Source of the DNA: Verrucomicrobiota bacterium
Lineage (GTDB): Bacteria; Verrucomicrobiota; Verrucomicrobiia; Chthoniobacterales; JAFAMB01
Reading direction: 5' to 3'
Length of the DNA stretch: 13,756 nt
NCBI GenBank assembly: GCA_019242435.1
Contig: JAFAVN010000054.1
Coordinates: 1 to 13,756 of the forward strand
Both the position numbers and the translations under genes were made by a program. Shown in pieces: positions 6,685 to 13,331 of the stretch; positions within the stretch are counted from its first letter, which is position 1; each line of letters begins with the position of its first letter. Below the pieces are notes generated by a model. The model ran no database searches. It saw only the letters and a program-made list of their open reading frames with translations, and was not told the DNA's origin.

Positions 6685-6699
6685 ACTTTACCGAAAAAC

Positions 6700-8175
6700 G
6701 TGGCCTTCCTAACTGTCGAGAATATCACGAAATTCTTCCCCGGCGTCAGGGCTTTGGACGATGTTTCCGTCGAATTTGAGAAGGGGAGTGTGCATGCCCT
6801 GATGGGTGAAAATGGCGCGGGCAAAAGCACACTGGGAAAAATCATTGCCGGGATTTACACAGCGGATCACGGAACGATTCGTATCGAGGGCCAGGAAGTC
6901 AGGCCGACTGATCCCCTGAGTGCCCAAAAACTAGGCGTAGCCATCGTCCACCAGGAGCTGGCTTTCTGTCCCAACTTGAGCATCGCGGAAAATCTGCAAT
7001 TGGGAACGATGCCTAGACGCCATGGCTTTGTTGAACGAGGCCGGCTCCGAGAACGCGCTCAAGCTCTGTTGCGGGAGATTGGTGTCGACATGGACGTTAA
7101 TACACCGGTGGCGCAATTAACTACCGGTCAGGAACAAATGGTTCAGATCGCGGCCGCGGTCGGCATTAACGCCCGGATTATCATTTTCGATGAACCAACC
7201 AGCTCGCTCTCTGTCCATGAAAGTGACCAATTGTTCAATCTCATCGGCCGCCTGAAGGCCCGCGGAGTCGCTTTAATTTATGTATCCCACCGCATGGAGG
7301 AAATTTTCCAATTGGCTGACACCGTAACGGTTCTCCGGGATGGACGCCACGTCTCGACTGAACCCGTTGCGGAAACCAGCCGGGACAAGTTGATCCGCCA
7401 GATGGTCGGTCGCGAGGTATTGGTCCAGCGACCAAAACACCTCGACTTAACACCGGGCGACGAAGTGTTGCGCGTAGAGAATCTCTCGTCAGTAGGCCAA
7501 TTCGAGAACGTTTCATTCTCGGTTCGCCGCAGCGAAATTGTGGGGATGGCCGGCTTGGTTGGGGCCGGTCGTACCGCCGTGGCTAAGGCAATTTTTGGAC
7601 TCGATAAACGGGCTACCGGACACGTCTACATTAAGGGGCAACCAATGCCTCTAGGTAATGTCAACCGCTCGATGAGACGTCGGATCGGGTACCTGCCAGA
7701 AGATCGCAAGAAGGAAGGCTTGGTGCTGATGATGTCTATCTCGGATAATATTTCGTTACCGCACATCAACACGTTTAGTAAATTTGGTTTTGTCGATCAC
7801 CGGCGTGAGCTTCAAGAGGTCGAAAAACTCACTAATCGGTTGCGGGTTAAAGCGCCCTCGATCGAGTCGATAACAGCCGGGCTAAGCGGCGGAAACCAGC
7901 AGAAGGTTGCGATCGCAAAATGGATGGCAAGAAGTTGCGACCTGCTCATCGTGGACGAACCAACTCGCGGAGTAGATGTTGGCGCCAAGGCCGAGATTTA
8001 CCAATTGCTTGACGAAGTCGCTTGCCAGGGTTTGGCAATTCTCATGATTTCATCCGAGCTACCCGAGCTGCTGAGCCTCAGCCGCAGAATTATTGCGATG
8101 CGCGAAGGCTTTGTTACGGGAGAATTATCCTACGAGCAATTCTCCCAAGAAGCCGTGCTCAATCTGATGGCCTGA
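6700..8175 (+). CDS. Sugar ABC transporter ATPase with two nucleotide-binding domains (RbsA family)
   Basis: 491 residues from a GTG start; typical family length is about 500. Domain 1: Walker A GENGAGKST (36-44), Q-loop Gln85, signature LTTGQ (140-144, unlike the usual LSxGE/AQ), Walker B with Asp164-Glu165, H-loop His197. Domain 2: the degenerate Walker A GLVGAGRT (285-292), signature LSGGNQQK (395-402), Walker B DE at 419-420 and SSE (451-453) in place of the H-loop; these departures are normal for the second half of RbsA-type proteins. It powers the permease at 4111. The GTG is preceded by GAAAAAC and no Shine-Dalgarno site. It lies behind a strong terminator and repeat locus 3, so it may have its own promoter or depend on read-through. 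Its stop is 11 bp from that of the convergent gene. Confidence 0.93.
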   Translation: MAFLTVENITKFFPGVRALDDVSVEFEKGSVHALMGENGAGKSTLGKIIAGIYTADHGTIRIEGQEVRPTDPLSAQKLGVAIVHQELAFCPNLSIAENLQLGTMPRRHGFVERGRLRERAQALLREIGVDMDVNTPVAQLTTGQEQMVQIAAAVGINARIIIFDEPTSSLSVHESDQLFNLIGRLKARGVALIYVSHRMEEIFQLADTVTVLRDGRHVSTEPVAETSRDKLIRQMVGREVLVQRPKHLDLTPGDEVLRVENLSSVGQFENVSFSVRRSEIVGMAGLVGAGRTAVAKAIFGLDKRATGHVYIKGQPMPLGNVNRSMRRRIGYLPEDRKKEGLVLMMSISDNISLPHINTFSKFGFVDHRRELQEVEKLTNRLRVKAPSIESITAGLSGGNQQKVAIAKWMARSCDLLIVDEPTRGVDVGAKAEIYQLLDEVACQGLAILMISSELPELLSLSRRIIAMREGFVTGELSYEQFSQEAVLNLMA

Positions 8176-8186
8176 TTTTCCTCGAG

Positions 8187-8459
8187 TTAGTCGTGGGTTT
8201 CAATCTTGATCGTGTGTCCGGTCTGGAGATCGCGGTAGACTACTTTGTCACGCTGCGTCTTGAGTAACTGGTATCGTGTGCCGATCGCACGGATCCCGTC
8301 CTCGCTGATAATAATCTCAGATGGCAGAGTCTTGGTCGTTGTGGTTCTAACCACTTGGCCAATGGGCTGCATCGTAAATTGGATCTCGCCGCCTTTACTC
8401 ACTGTAGAAAAGCAAAGGCCGACGGCTGCTAATGCCATGAAGTGGCTTACTCTGTTCAT
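8187..8459 (-). CDS. Small secreted protein of unknown function
   Basis: 90 residues from the ATG at 8459. The first 23 look like a signal peptide (MNRVSHFMALAAVGLCFSTVSKG), and the remainder is a small polar, beta-rich domain with a Thr-rich stretch (RTTTTKTLPSE) and the end YRDLQTGHTIKIETHD. I recognise no family. An upstream ATG at 8513 would add 18 residues and spoil the signal peptide. No Shine-Dalgarno site is obvious. It lies 215 bp downstream of cinA on the same strand and 11 bp from the convergent ATPase stop. The clear signal peptide and clean length support a real gene, but without homologs this stays tentative. Confidence 0.6.
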   Translation of the reverse strand: MNRVSHFMALAAVGLCFSTVSKGGEIQFTMQPIGQVVRTTTTKTLPSEIIISEDGIRAIGTRYQLLKTQRDKVVYRDLQTGHTIKIETHD

Positions 8460-8624
8460 AATTTTCGCGTGTTCGAAAGGGCTAGCGTGTCGGCGTATCA
8501 AACCTGGACGCACTCGTTCCCGAGTTCGCTTTCAAACCCCGGGCTGGATTTATGCGGTAGGAAAAGTCCCCAAAACTCACGGGAGTGACGTGACAGATCG
8601 GTGAGGCCCCGACGCGTCGATACG

Positions 8625-8644
8625 CCCGGCGCGCCGCCGCCGGG
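8625..8644. repeat. GC-rich hairpin downstream of cinA
   Basis: CCCGGCG, six-base loop, CGCCGGG: seven perfect GC pairs, 31 bp past the cinA stop on the minus strand. No T-run follows in the minus direction, so a classical terminator is doubtful, although the position fits a transcript 3' end. Confidence 0.4.
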
Positions 8645-8674
8645 GGAGACAGAAAACGTTCACTATCCAGTCCC

Positions 8675-9910
8675 TCAAATTCCCAACAATCGCCTCCTGA
8701 GGAGATCGAGCGCCGCTTGGGTCACCATCTGCTTGAAACTCAAACGATCCATCGGAAAAAGAAGCTGTTCTACTTCGGTTGGGGTATCACTAGCCGCCAG
8801 GCCGACGAAAACCGTGCCCACCGGTTTTTGTGGGGTCCCTCCGTCCGGGCCCGCAATACCGGTTGTGGATAACGCGTAGTTTGCGCCTGCTCGGTCTCGA
8901 GCGCCTTCGGCCATGGCTCGCGCCACTTCTTTGCTGACCGCGCCCACTGTATTTAGGAGGTCCGCTGTCACGCCGAGAGTCCGAATCTTTGCCGCATTTG
9001 AATAGGTAACATTTCCTTCCAGGAACACGGCGGACGCTCCTGGGACATTTGTTAGCCGGTTTGCTAACAACCCGCCGGTGCAAGATTCGGCGGTGGCAAT
9101 GGTTACTTGACCTTTGGTTAGGAGTTTGACCACCACTTCCTCCAGACCTCTATCCTCGTCGCTGACAATATAATGAGAAAGCCGCGACTGCATCAGCTCT
9201 GTCCCGCGCAACACGCTTTCCCCGGACCCGATCAAGCGAACATCAACCTCGCCCAGCCGCGCGCAATATCCCAATTCCAGGCCCTCGATAGCGGCTAAGT
9301 CTGCCCCCACCATTTCCTGAATGTACGACTCGCCTAAGCCAACCGTTCGGAACACTTTGGCAGTCAGGTCGTTCTTACCTGCCAGTTTCCGGATGATGGG
9401 GACGGCGTATTGATCGAACATGGGACGCAGCTCCCGAGGTGGACCTGGTAACAAGATGAGATGCGGCAGTGCTTCAGTTCCAGGAACATAGATTCCTGGT
9501 GCTGTTCCGTAGTCGTTAGGCAGAACCTCACAGCCTTCGGGAACGTGAGCTTGTCGAGAAATGGGCGGCGTCAGCTGTAGACCTCTGCGATCAAAGCGCG
9601 CTTTGATTCTTTGGAAAATCTCTTCGTGATACTCCAGACGCCGGCCTGTGAGCTCGGCCACAATCTCCCGGGTAACATCGTCCGTGGTAGGGCCAAGGCC
9701 ACCTGTAACCAGCAGCAGAGGGCAACGGCCTGCCGCTTCGAGAATAGCATCACGAATCGAGTGACTATCCGGTACCGTGGTTTGCCGGGAAATTCGTACT
9801 CCCAGTGAGAAAAGTTGCTGGCCTAGAAAAGCTAGATGAGTGTTGATGACTGACCCGAAAAGAAGCTCGGTTCCCGTGTTGATCAGCTCGGCCGTAGCAA
9901 ACGCGGTCAT
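8675..9910 (-). CDS. cinA: CinA: competence/damage-inducible protein, NMN amidohydrolase
   Basis: 411 residues, full length for the two-domain form. The N-terminal COG1058 domain (MoCF-like; ADP-ribose pyrophosphatase in characterised members) shows TGGLGPTTDD (69-78) and LPGPPREL (154-161). The C-terminal PncC domain shows AESCTGGLL (274-282), with the active-site Ser276, and GIAGPDGG (351-358); PncC hydrolyses nicotinamide mononucleotide to nicotinic acid mononucleotide in pyridine nucleotide salvage. The ATG at 9910 overlaps the TGA of the upstream SirB1-type gene by four bases (ATGA), pointing to translational coupling, and the fold begins right after it. A longer in-frame start at 10087 lies inside the upstream gene and is rejected. 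The same cluster holds nadD, another NAD-synthesis gene. Confidence 0.95.
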   Translation of the reverse strand: MTAFATAELINTGTELLFGSVINTHLAFLGQQLFSLGVRISRQTTVPDSHSIRDAILEAAGRCPLLLVTGGLGPTTDDVTREIVAELTGRRLEYHEEIFQRIKARFDRRGLQLTPPISRQAHVPEGCEVLPNDYGTAPGIYVPGTEALPHLILLPGPPRELRPMFDQYAVPIIRKLAGKNDLTAKVFRTVGLGESYIQEMVGADLAAIEGLELGYCARLGEVDVRLIGSGESVLRGTELMQSRLSHYIVSDEDRGLEEVVVKLLTKGQVTIATAESCTGGLLANRLTNVPGASAVFLEGNVTYSNAAKIRTLGVTADLLNTVGAVSKEVARAMAEGARDRAGANYALSTTGIAGPDGGTPQKPVGTVFVGLAASDTPTEVEQLLFPMDRLSFKQMVTQAALDLLRRRLLGI

Positions 9911-10731
9911 GATTCTTTTACCAGCGAGAGCCACCCGGCAATCATCTCGCGATAATCGTCCTTCTCTTCCTGTTCGAGAATGTAGAGTAGATTGGACAAA
10001 ATGTGGATCAGGATCGTCTTCGGCGAGACTTCGGTCGACATTGCGACTATTGCTTCCCGTCGCTGATCCGGCAAAGCTCTCAAGCAATCTTCATCGGCCA
10101 AAATCCGGCCGCCTTCGAAAGGATCAAACAATCGGCCTTGGTAACGAACCACAAAATGCCCCGGTAAATCAACACCGGTCACGGCCAACCCGGCCCGCTT
10201 GCTGACCAGCAGATAAACCAATGCCAGCGATGTTGGGATTCCGCGCTTGGAATCAATCACACATGGAAGCAACGAATTGCGAATGTTGTAGTAATCATCC
10301 GAGTTTCCCCGGAAACCGAGTTGATCGCCAAAAAACTCCGGCAACAGCGAATCTCGGTCACTGTCCGTCTCCGATGTTCGCTCTTGGTACTTGATCTCTG
10401 CCGCCCATTGATCCAAGAGCTTCATGTAATAGTTAAGATTCAGTCCGGGCAAAAACACTCGGCTGAGCAGCCAGCACGTCTGTTCGAGGTCCTCTATGGT
10501 AGTAACTGACTGACAGATTTTTGCGAACTGATCTCGGGCGTCGCTGACCTCGATCTTGGTGATTAGTTCGCGCACCGTGCCCGCCAGCTTTGCATTAGCG
10601 CCGCTCATCAGATCCAGGAGATCCGGCACATTGCTCGTTCCGCCCGCCAACAGTTGTCGTTTCGTGAGCTCGACAGTAGCCGGATCGTCATCCAGCAAGA
10701 GTCGAACAATGGCCTCACGTTGATGAAACAT
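9907..10731 (-). CDS. SirB1 / transglutaminase-like family protein
   Basis: 274 residues. An alpha-helical N-terminal half (1-110) is followed by the conserved Transglut_core2 block: RNSLLPCVIDSKRGIPTSLA (151-170), LPGHFVVRY (189-197) with His192, and FDPFEGG (202-208) with Asp203. This arrangement (GIP-S-L, PGHF, DPF-GG) is established for SirB1-type proteins, whose biochemical role is unclear; a transglutaminase- or protease-like fold is inferred from homology. It starts at the ATG at 10731, nine bases after the rsfS stop, and its own stop overlaps the cinA start, so it sits in the middle of an nadD-rsfS-sirB1-cinA transcription unit. No signal peptide; cytoplasmic. Confidence 0.88.
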   Translation of the reverse strand: MFHQREAIVRLLLDDDPATVELTKRQLLAGGTSNVPDLLDLMSGANAKLAGTVRELITKIEVSDARDQFAKICQSVTTIEDLEQTCWLLSRVFLPGLNLNYYMKLLDQWAAEIKYQERTSETDSDRDSLLPEFFGDQLGFRGNSDDYYNIRNSLLPCVIDSKRGIPTSLALVYLLVSKRAGLAVTGVDLPGHFVVRYQGRLFDPFEGGRILADEDCLRALPDQRREAIVAMSTEVSPKTILIHILSNLLYILEQEEKDDYREMIAGWLSLVKES

Positions 10732-10740
10732 AGTTGACTG

Positions 10741-11115
10741 TCACGAATTGGAATTCCGCGGCGGTTCGATTGCCGGTAGCGTCAAGCGCGGCGCATCGCT
10801 CCACAAACTTTCCAAAGCATAAAAGGAGCGCTTATCAGCGTGGAAAATGTGTACCAGAACGTCTGAATAATCGATTACCATCCATTGGCTGTTAGGCGAG
10901 CCTTCCGATGCCAATGGAGAAAGGCCATGCTGCTTATGCAACCCTTCACGAATCCCTGAGCTTACCGCTTTCAAATGCGGTTCGGACGTGGCCGAGCAGA
11001 TAACGAAGTAGTCCGTAAAGCTCGATATGCCACGGAGGTCGAGGACGACAATGTCCTCGGCTTTTTTGTCTCCAGCCAGCTCCGCGCACTGGCGTGCTAA
11101 CTCCTCAGGGCCGAT
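10741..11115 (-). CDS. rsfS: Ribosomal silencing factor RsfS, start codon unclear
   Basis: The reverse-strand frame ending at 10741 encodes a full RsfS (Iojap/DUF143) domain: EELARQCAELAGDKKAEDIV, then VLDLRGISSFTDYFVICSA, TSEPHLKAV, the W-V-DY-DVLVHIF segment and SFYALESLW. RsfS binds ribosomal protein L14 (uL14) and blocks subunit joining in starvation. The conserved domain extends well upstream of the first conventional start in frame, a TTG at 10974 that lies inside the domain (the Leu of HLKAV). Between the stop at about 11141 and that TTG there is no ATG, GTG or TTG. The boundary given here is a possible ATC start; an out-of-frame ATG at 11128 would fit if one C were removed from the CCC near 11109. 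The 5' end overlaps nadD, and GAGGAG at 11106-11101 looks like a Shine-Dalgarno site. Confidence 0.8.
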   Translation of the reverse strand: MGPEELARQCAELAGDKKAEDIVVLDLRGISSFTDYFVICSATSEPHLKAVSSGIREGLHKQHGLSPLASEGSPNSQWMVIDYSDVLVHIFHADKRSFYALESLWSDAPRLTLPAIEPPRNSNS

Positions 11116-11678
11116 ACGCGCTCTCCATGGTAAAGTTGATGTCGCCTAATGTAATCTACTACCGCCTCCGGAACCAGATAAGTGATCGATTCTTCGTTGG
11201 CAACCCTGTTTCTTATTTCAGTCGACGAGATTTCGACCCGCCTTTGTACGACCGGGTAATCGTCCGATTGGAATCCTTCCGAACGGCTAAGAACAATGAA
11301 ACTTACCAATTTGTTTAACTCTTCGAAGCGGTGCCATTCTGTGAGGCGATAAGCATGATCTTCGCCGACCAGGAAGAAGTACTGTGCCCTCGGGTGCCGG
11401 GCACGAAGCGCTCTAACCGTATCAATCGAATAAGACACGCCGCCTCGCTCAATCTCGAGGGGGTCCACCGAGAACCGTCTTTCTCCTTTGACCGCCAGAC
11501 GAAGCATGGCGAGCCGCTGGGAAGCAGGAGCCGGGTGGTTCTGGGTTTTAAACGGAGATTCAGCCGCCGGTACGAACACGAGCCGATCTAATTGAAAATC
11601 TTCTAACGCCTGTCGTGCCAGGATCAGGTGGCCATGATGCACCGGGTCAAATGTCCCTCCATAAATCCCGATCTTCAT
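11097..11678 (-). CDS. nadD: Nicotinate-nucleotide adenylyltransferase NadD
   Basis: 193 residues, usual length. The N-terminus MKIGIYGGTFDPVHHGH carries the nucleotidyltransferase motif GGTFDPxHxGH (7-17), and ISSTEIRNR (150-158) is the second ATP-binding motif (ISSTxIR). It transfers AMP from ATP to nicotinic acid mononucleotide, giving deamido-NAD, in the cytoplasm. The ATG at 11678 is set by the fold; AGGGG eight bases upstream is a good Shine-Dalgarno site, though it lies in a small hairpin (11686-11698). An upstream start at 11741 would translate the repeat array and is rejected. It overlaps rsfS at its 3' end, a gene pairing common in bacteria, and is divergent from nagZ across repeat locus 4. 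Confidence 0.95.
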   Translation of the reverse strand: MKIGIYGGTFDPVHHGHLILARQALEDFQLDRLVFVPAAESPFKTQNHPAPASQRLAMLRLAVKGERRFSVDPLEIERGGVSYSIDTVRALRARHPRAQYFFLVGEDHAYRLTEWHRFEELNKLVSFIVLSRSEGFQSDDYPVVQRRVEISSTEIRNRVANEESITYLVPEAVVDYIRRHQLYHGERVSALRS

Positions 11679-11683
11679 ATTCT

Positions 11684-11728
11684 GAGCCCCTACAGGGCCA
11701 TGACAAATGACATATGACAAATGGCAAA
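11684..11728. repeat. Left arm of inverted repeat locus 4: hairpin plus 7-bp tandem units
   Basis: From the nadD side: a hairpin reading GCCCTGTAGGGGC on the minus strand (11698-11686), then four heptamers TGACAAA (11701), TGACATA (11708), TGACAAA (11715) and TGGCAAA (11722). Both parts recur in inverted orientation at 11803-11844. The nadD Shine-Dalgarno sequence falls within the hairpin. Confidence 0.85.
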
Positions 11729-11802
11729 TTTGTCTAAGCATTCTGCCGCCTTAAACCTGGGCGGCCAAACGATAGCTAATAAGGTATCCCCACTCATTCG
11801 CG

Positions 11803-11844
11803 TTGCCATTTAATTTGTCATTTGTCATCGCCCCGCAGGGGCGC
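11803..11844. repeat. Right arm of inverted repeat locus 4: 7-bp tandem units plus hairpin
   Basis: TTGCCAT (11803), a degenerate five-base step, TTGTCAT (11815) and TTGTCAT (11822), then the hairpin GCCCCGCAGGGGC (11830-11842). The minus strand of the left arm reads the same way: TTTGTCAT, one base, then GCCCTGTAGGGGC. The two hairpins differ by two transitions. The 74-bp spacer contains a further GCCGCC...GGCGGC stem (11745-11765). Confidence 0.85.
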
Positions 11845-11863
11845 TTATCATCCACGCCAGCTT

Positions 11864-12964
11864 ATGGAACGAACTGAGTTGGGTCAATTGTTGCTGGTCG
11901 GAGTCCCCGGTGCTGAATTAGACTTGGAGACGGCCACGCTGTTTCGGCGGATCCAGCCCGGCGGGTTCATTTTGTTTGGCCGTAACATCAAGTCTCCAAA
12001 GCAGCTTCGGCAATTCATCGATGATCTGAGAGACCTCAGTTCCCGAGAGCCAATCGTGGGAATTGATCAGGAAGGCGGCCGCGTTTCCCGCCTCAAAATG
12101 ATCGGAAATGAACCACCTAATGCTCAACAGCTTCGGCTTAAAGGAGACGAATCTCTCATTCGGCAACATGGCCGGTTGACGGGCGAGCTACTCCGGATTT
12201 TCGGATTCAATCTTGATCTTTGCCCTGTGCTCGACATCTCCTTTGATGATGAAGCCGATAACTCGCTCCGTGGACGCTGTTGGGGCACCGGCGTCTCGCA
12301 GGTGGTCCAGTTCGCCGGCGCCTTCAACCGGGAACTCGTGTCCGCCGGCGTATTGACCTGTGGGAAACACTTTCCTGGCTACGCTGGAGCCGGGCTTGAT
12401 CCGCACCACGACCTGCCGGTCATCAGCCGAACCAAAGCCGATCTGGAGAGCTGCGAACTCGCCATCTTTAGGCAGTTCGTCGATGAAGTCAGCGCCATGA
12501 TGGTCGGGCATGCCTGGTACCCCGCGTTTGATCAAGAGAAAGTTCCCGCTTCCCTTTCGGCAAACGTGATTCAAGGCCTGTTGAAGTCGGAATTGAAATA
12601 TGATGGGCTGGTGATGACAGATGATCTCGACATGGGAGCCGCGATCAACAGTGCCGGTTTCGACGAGACTATCCCGAAGGCAATAACGGCCGGAAGTGAC
12701 ATGGTAATGATCTGTCATCGGGTTAACCTTGCCGAACAGGCTTATTATCTTCTTACCAGGCTCGAGCCTGAAATAACTGATCGCGCTCTGGCGTCAGTCA
12801 CCAAATTAAAAAGTCGGTTGGCGCCCCCCACTCAATTTTCTGAAGCCCGTTTCCAGGAGTTGGACCGCCAGGTCTGGAACCTGCGAGTAGCTACTTTGGG
12901 CGAGGAAAGAGCCGCTCAACGCAGCCCCGATGATGGTAAGCGCTCCCCCGTAGAAATGTATTGA
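11864..12964 (+). CDS. nagZ: Beta-N-acetylhexosaminidase NagZ (glycoside hydrolase family 3)
   Basis: 366 residues, a single GH3 TIM-barrel domain as in NagZ, which removes GlcNAc from muropeptides during peptidoglycan recycling. Visible motifs: GGFILFGRN (34-42), VGIDQEGGRVSRL (65-77), GKHFPGY (167-173), LDPHHDLP (178-185) carrying the Asp179/His181 acid-base dyad seen in family members, MMVGHAWYPA (212-221) and the nucleophile region VMTDDLDMGA (nucleophile probably Asp253). The usual KHFPGHG reads KHFPGYA. No signal peptide is seen, suggesting cytoplasmic action. The ATG at 11864 is preferred; a TTG at 11822 is in frame but inside the repeat array and would add 14 basic residues. The last 30 residues are polar and probably disordered. 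It is divergent from nadD. Confidence 0.9.
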   Translation: MERTELGQLLLVGVPGAELDLETATLFRRIQPGGFILFGRNIKSPKQLRQFIDDLRDLSSREPIVGIDQEGGRVSRLKMIGNEPPNAQQLRLKGDESLIRQHGRLTGELLRIFGFNLDLCPVLDISFDDEADNSLRGRCWGTGVSQVVQFAGAFNRELVSAGVLTCGKHFPGYAGAGLDPHHDLPVISRTKADLESCELAIFRQFVDEVSAMMVGHAWYPAFDQEKVPASLSANVIQGLLKSELKYDGLVMTDDLDMGAAINSAGFDETIPKAITAGSDMVMICHRVNLAEQAYYLLTRLEPEITDRALASVTKLKSRLAPPTQFSEARFQELDRQVWNLRVATLGEERAAQRSPDDGKRSPVEMY

Positions 12965-12985
12965 AGACTTCGATGCATCCTCGAG

Positions 12986-13006
12986 GCCGCGCTAAAGCGC
13001 AGCGGC
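12986..13006 (+). terminator. Possible 3' hairpin of nagZ
   Basis: GCCGCGC pairs with GC-A-GCGGC around TAAAGC: seven GC pairs with one bulged A, 22 bp after the nagZ stop. No T-run follows, so intrinsic termination is uncertain. Confidence 0.35.
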
Positions 13007-13051
13007 GGCGGGACTCGGCGCACTAACAACCCGGCAGTCTAAACGGTTTCT

Positions 13052-13129
13052 CGCGCCGGATTCGAGCCCCGACGTGCGGCCTAACCGCTGAGGCAAACAC
13101 AGCAGGGGTGAAGGCTCGAATCCGGCGCG
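13052..13129. repeat. 17-bp perfect inverted repeat with tRNA-like segments, possible tRNA relic
   Basis: CGCGCCGGATTCGAGCC (13052-13068) and its exact reverse complement (13113-13129) are 44 bp apart. Each arm holds a T-loop-like CTCGAATCC. Between them, on the minus strand, GCCTCAGCGGTTAGGC (13094-13079) would fold as a four-pair tRNA D-arm. There is no anticodon stem-loop and no matching acceptor stem in the right place, so this is not a functional tRNA by eye. It may be a deleted tRNA copy or a structured palindromic element. Confidence 0.55.
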
Positions 13130-13292
13130 CACCATCCGGGAAAATGCATCAGCACTGGGCGCGCCGAGATTCTCGTCCCGCCATGATCGGCTCCGTTCCC
13201 ATTGAGCGTATTAAAAAGGTGGTTAGAAACCAATGCGCCTTCTCCCGAATGTCTTTCCACTGCGCTCTGCCTGCGTTCCTGGTGTTCCCGCG

Positions 13293-13322
13293 TTGACGCG
13301 TCGTTCTTCCCGGCTCTATGGT
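13293..13322 (+). promoter_or_regulatory. Possible promoter for the coiled-coil gene
   Basis: TTGACG (13293-13298), 18-bp spacer, TATGGT (13317-13322), ten bases before the ATG. The boxes are fair matches to sigma-70 consensus, but the leader would be almost absent. Confidence 0.25.
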
Positions 13323-13331
13323 AGTAACAGA

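Larger units (their letters stand above)
12965..13331. other. Non-coding stretch with tRNA-like inverted repeat (367 bp)
   Basis: No protein gene is supported; the one modest plus-strand frame (13108-13296) is Arg-rich and lacks domain features. The stretch holds the hairpin at 12986-13006, the tRNA-like inverted repeat at 13052-13129 and a possible promoter at 13293-13322. I see nothing recognisable in 13140-13290. Confidence 0.5.

Noticed and set aside
10741..10974. A short 77-residue rsfS starting at the TTG at 10974
   Set aside because: That TTG encodes the conserved Leu of HLKAV inside the domain; conserved RsfS sequence continues at least 44 codons upstream in the same frame.
11822..11863. 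TTG start for nagZ inside the repeat array
   Set aside because: The added 14 residues are repeat and hairpin sequence; the ATG at 11864 leads straight into the conserved domain.
13052..13129. A functional tRNA gene, suggested by T-loop and D-arm sequences
   Set aside because: No anticodon stem-loop and no pairing acceptor stem at the right distance on either strand. Listed as a tRNA-like inverted repeat instead.
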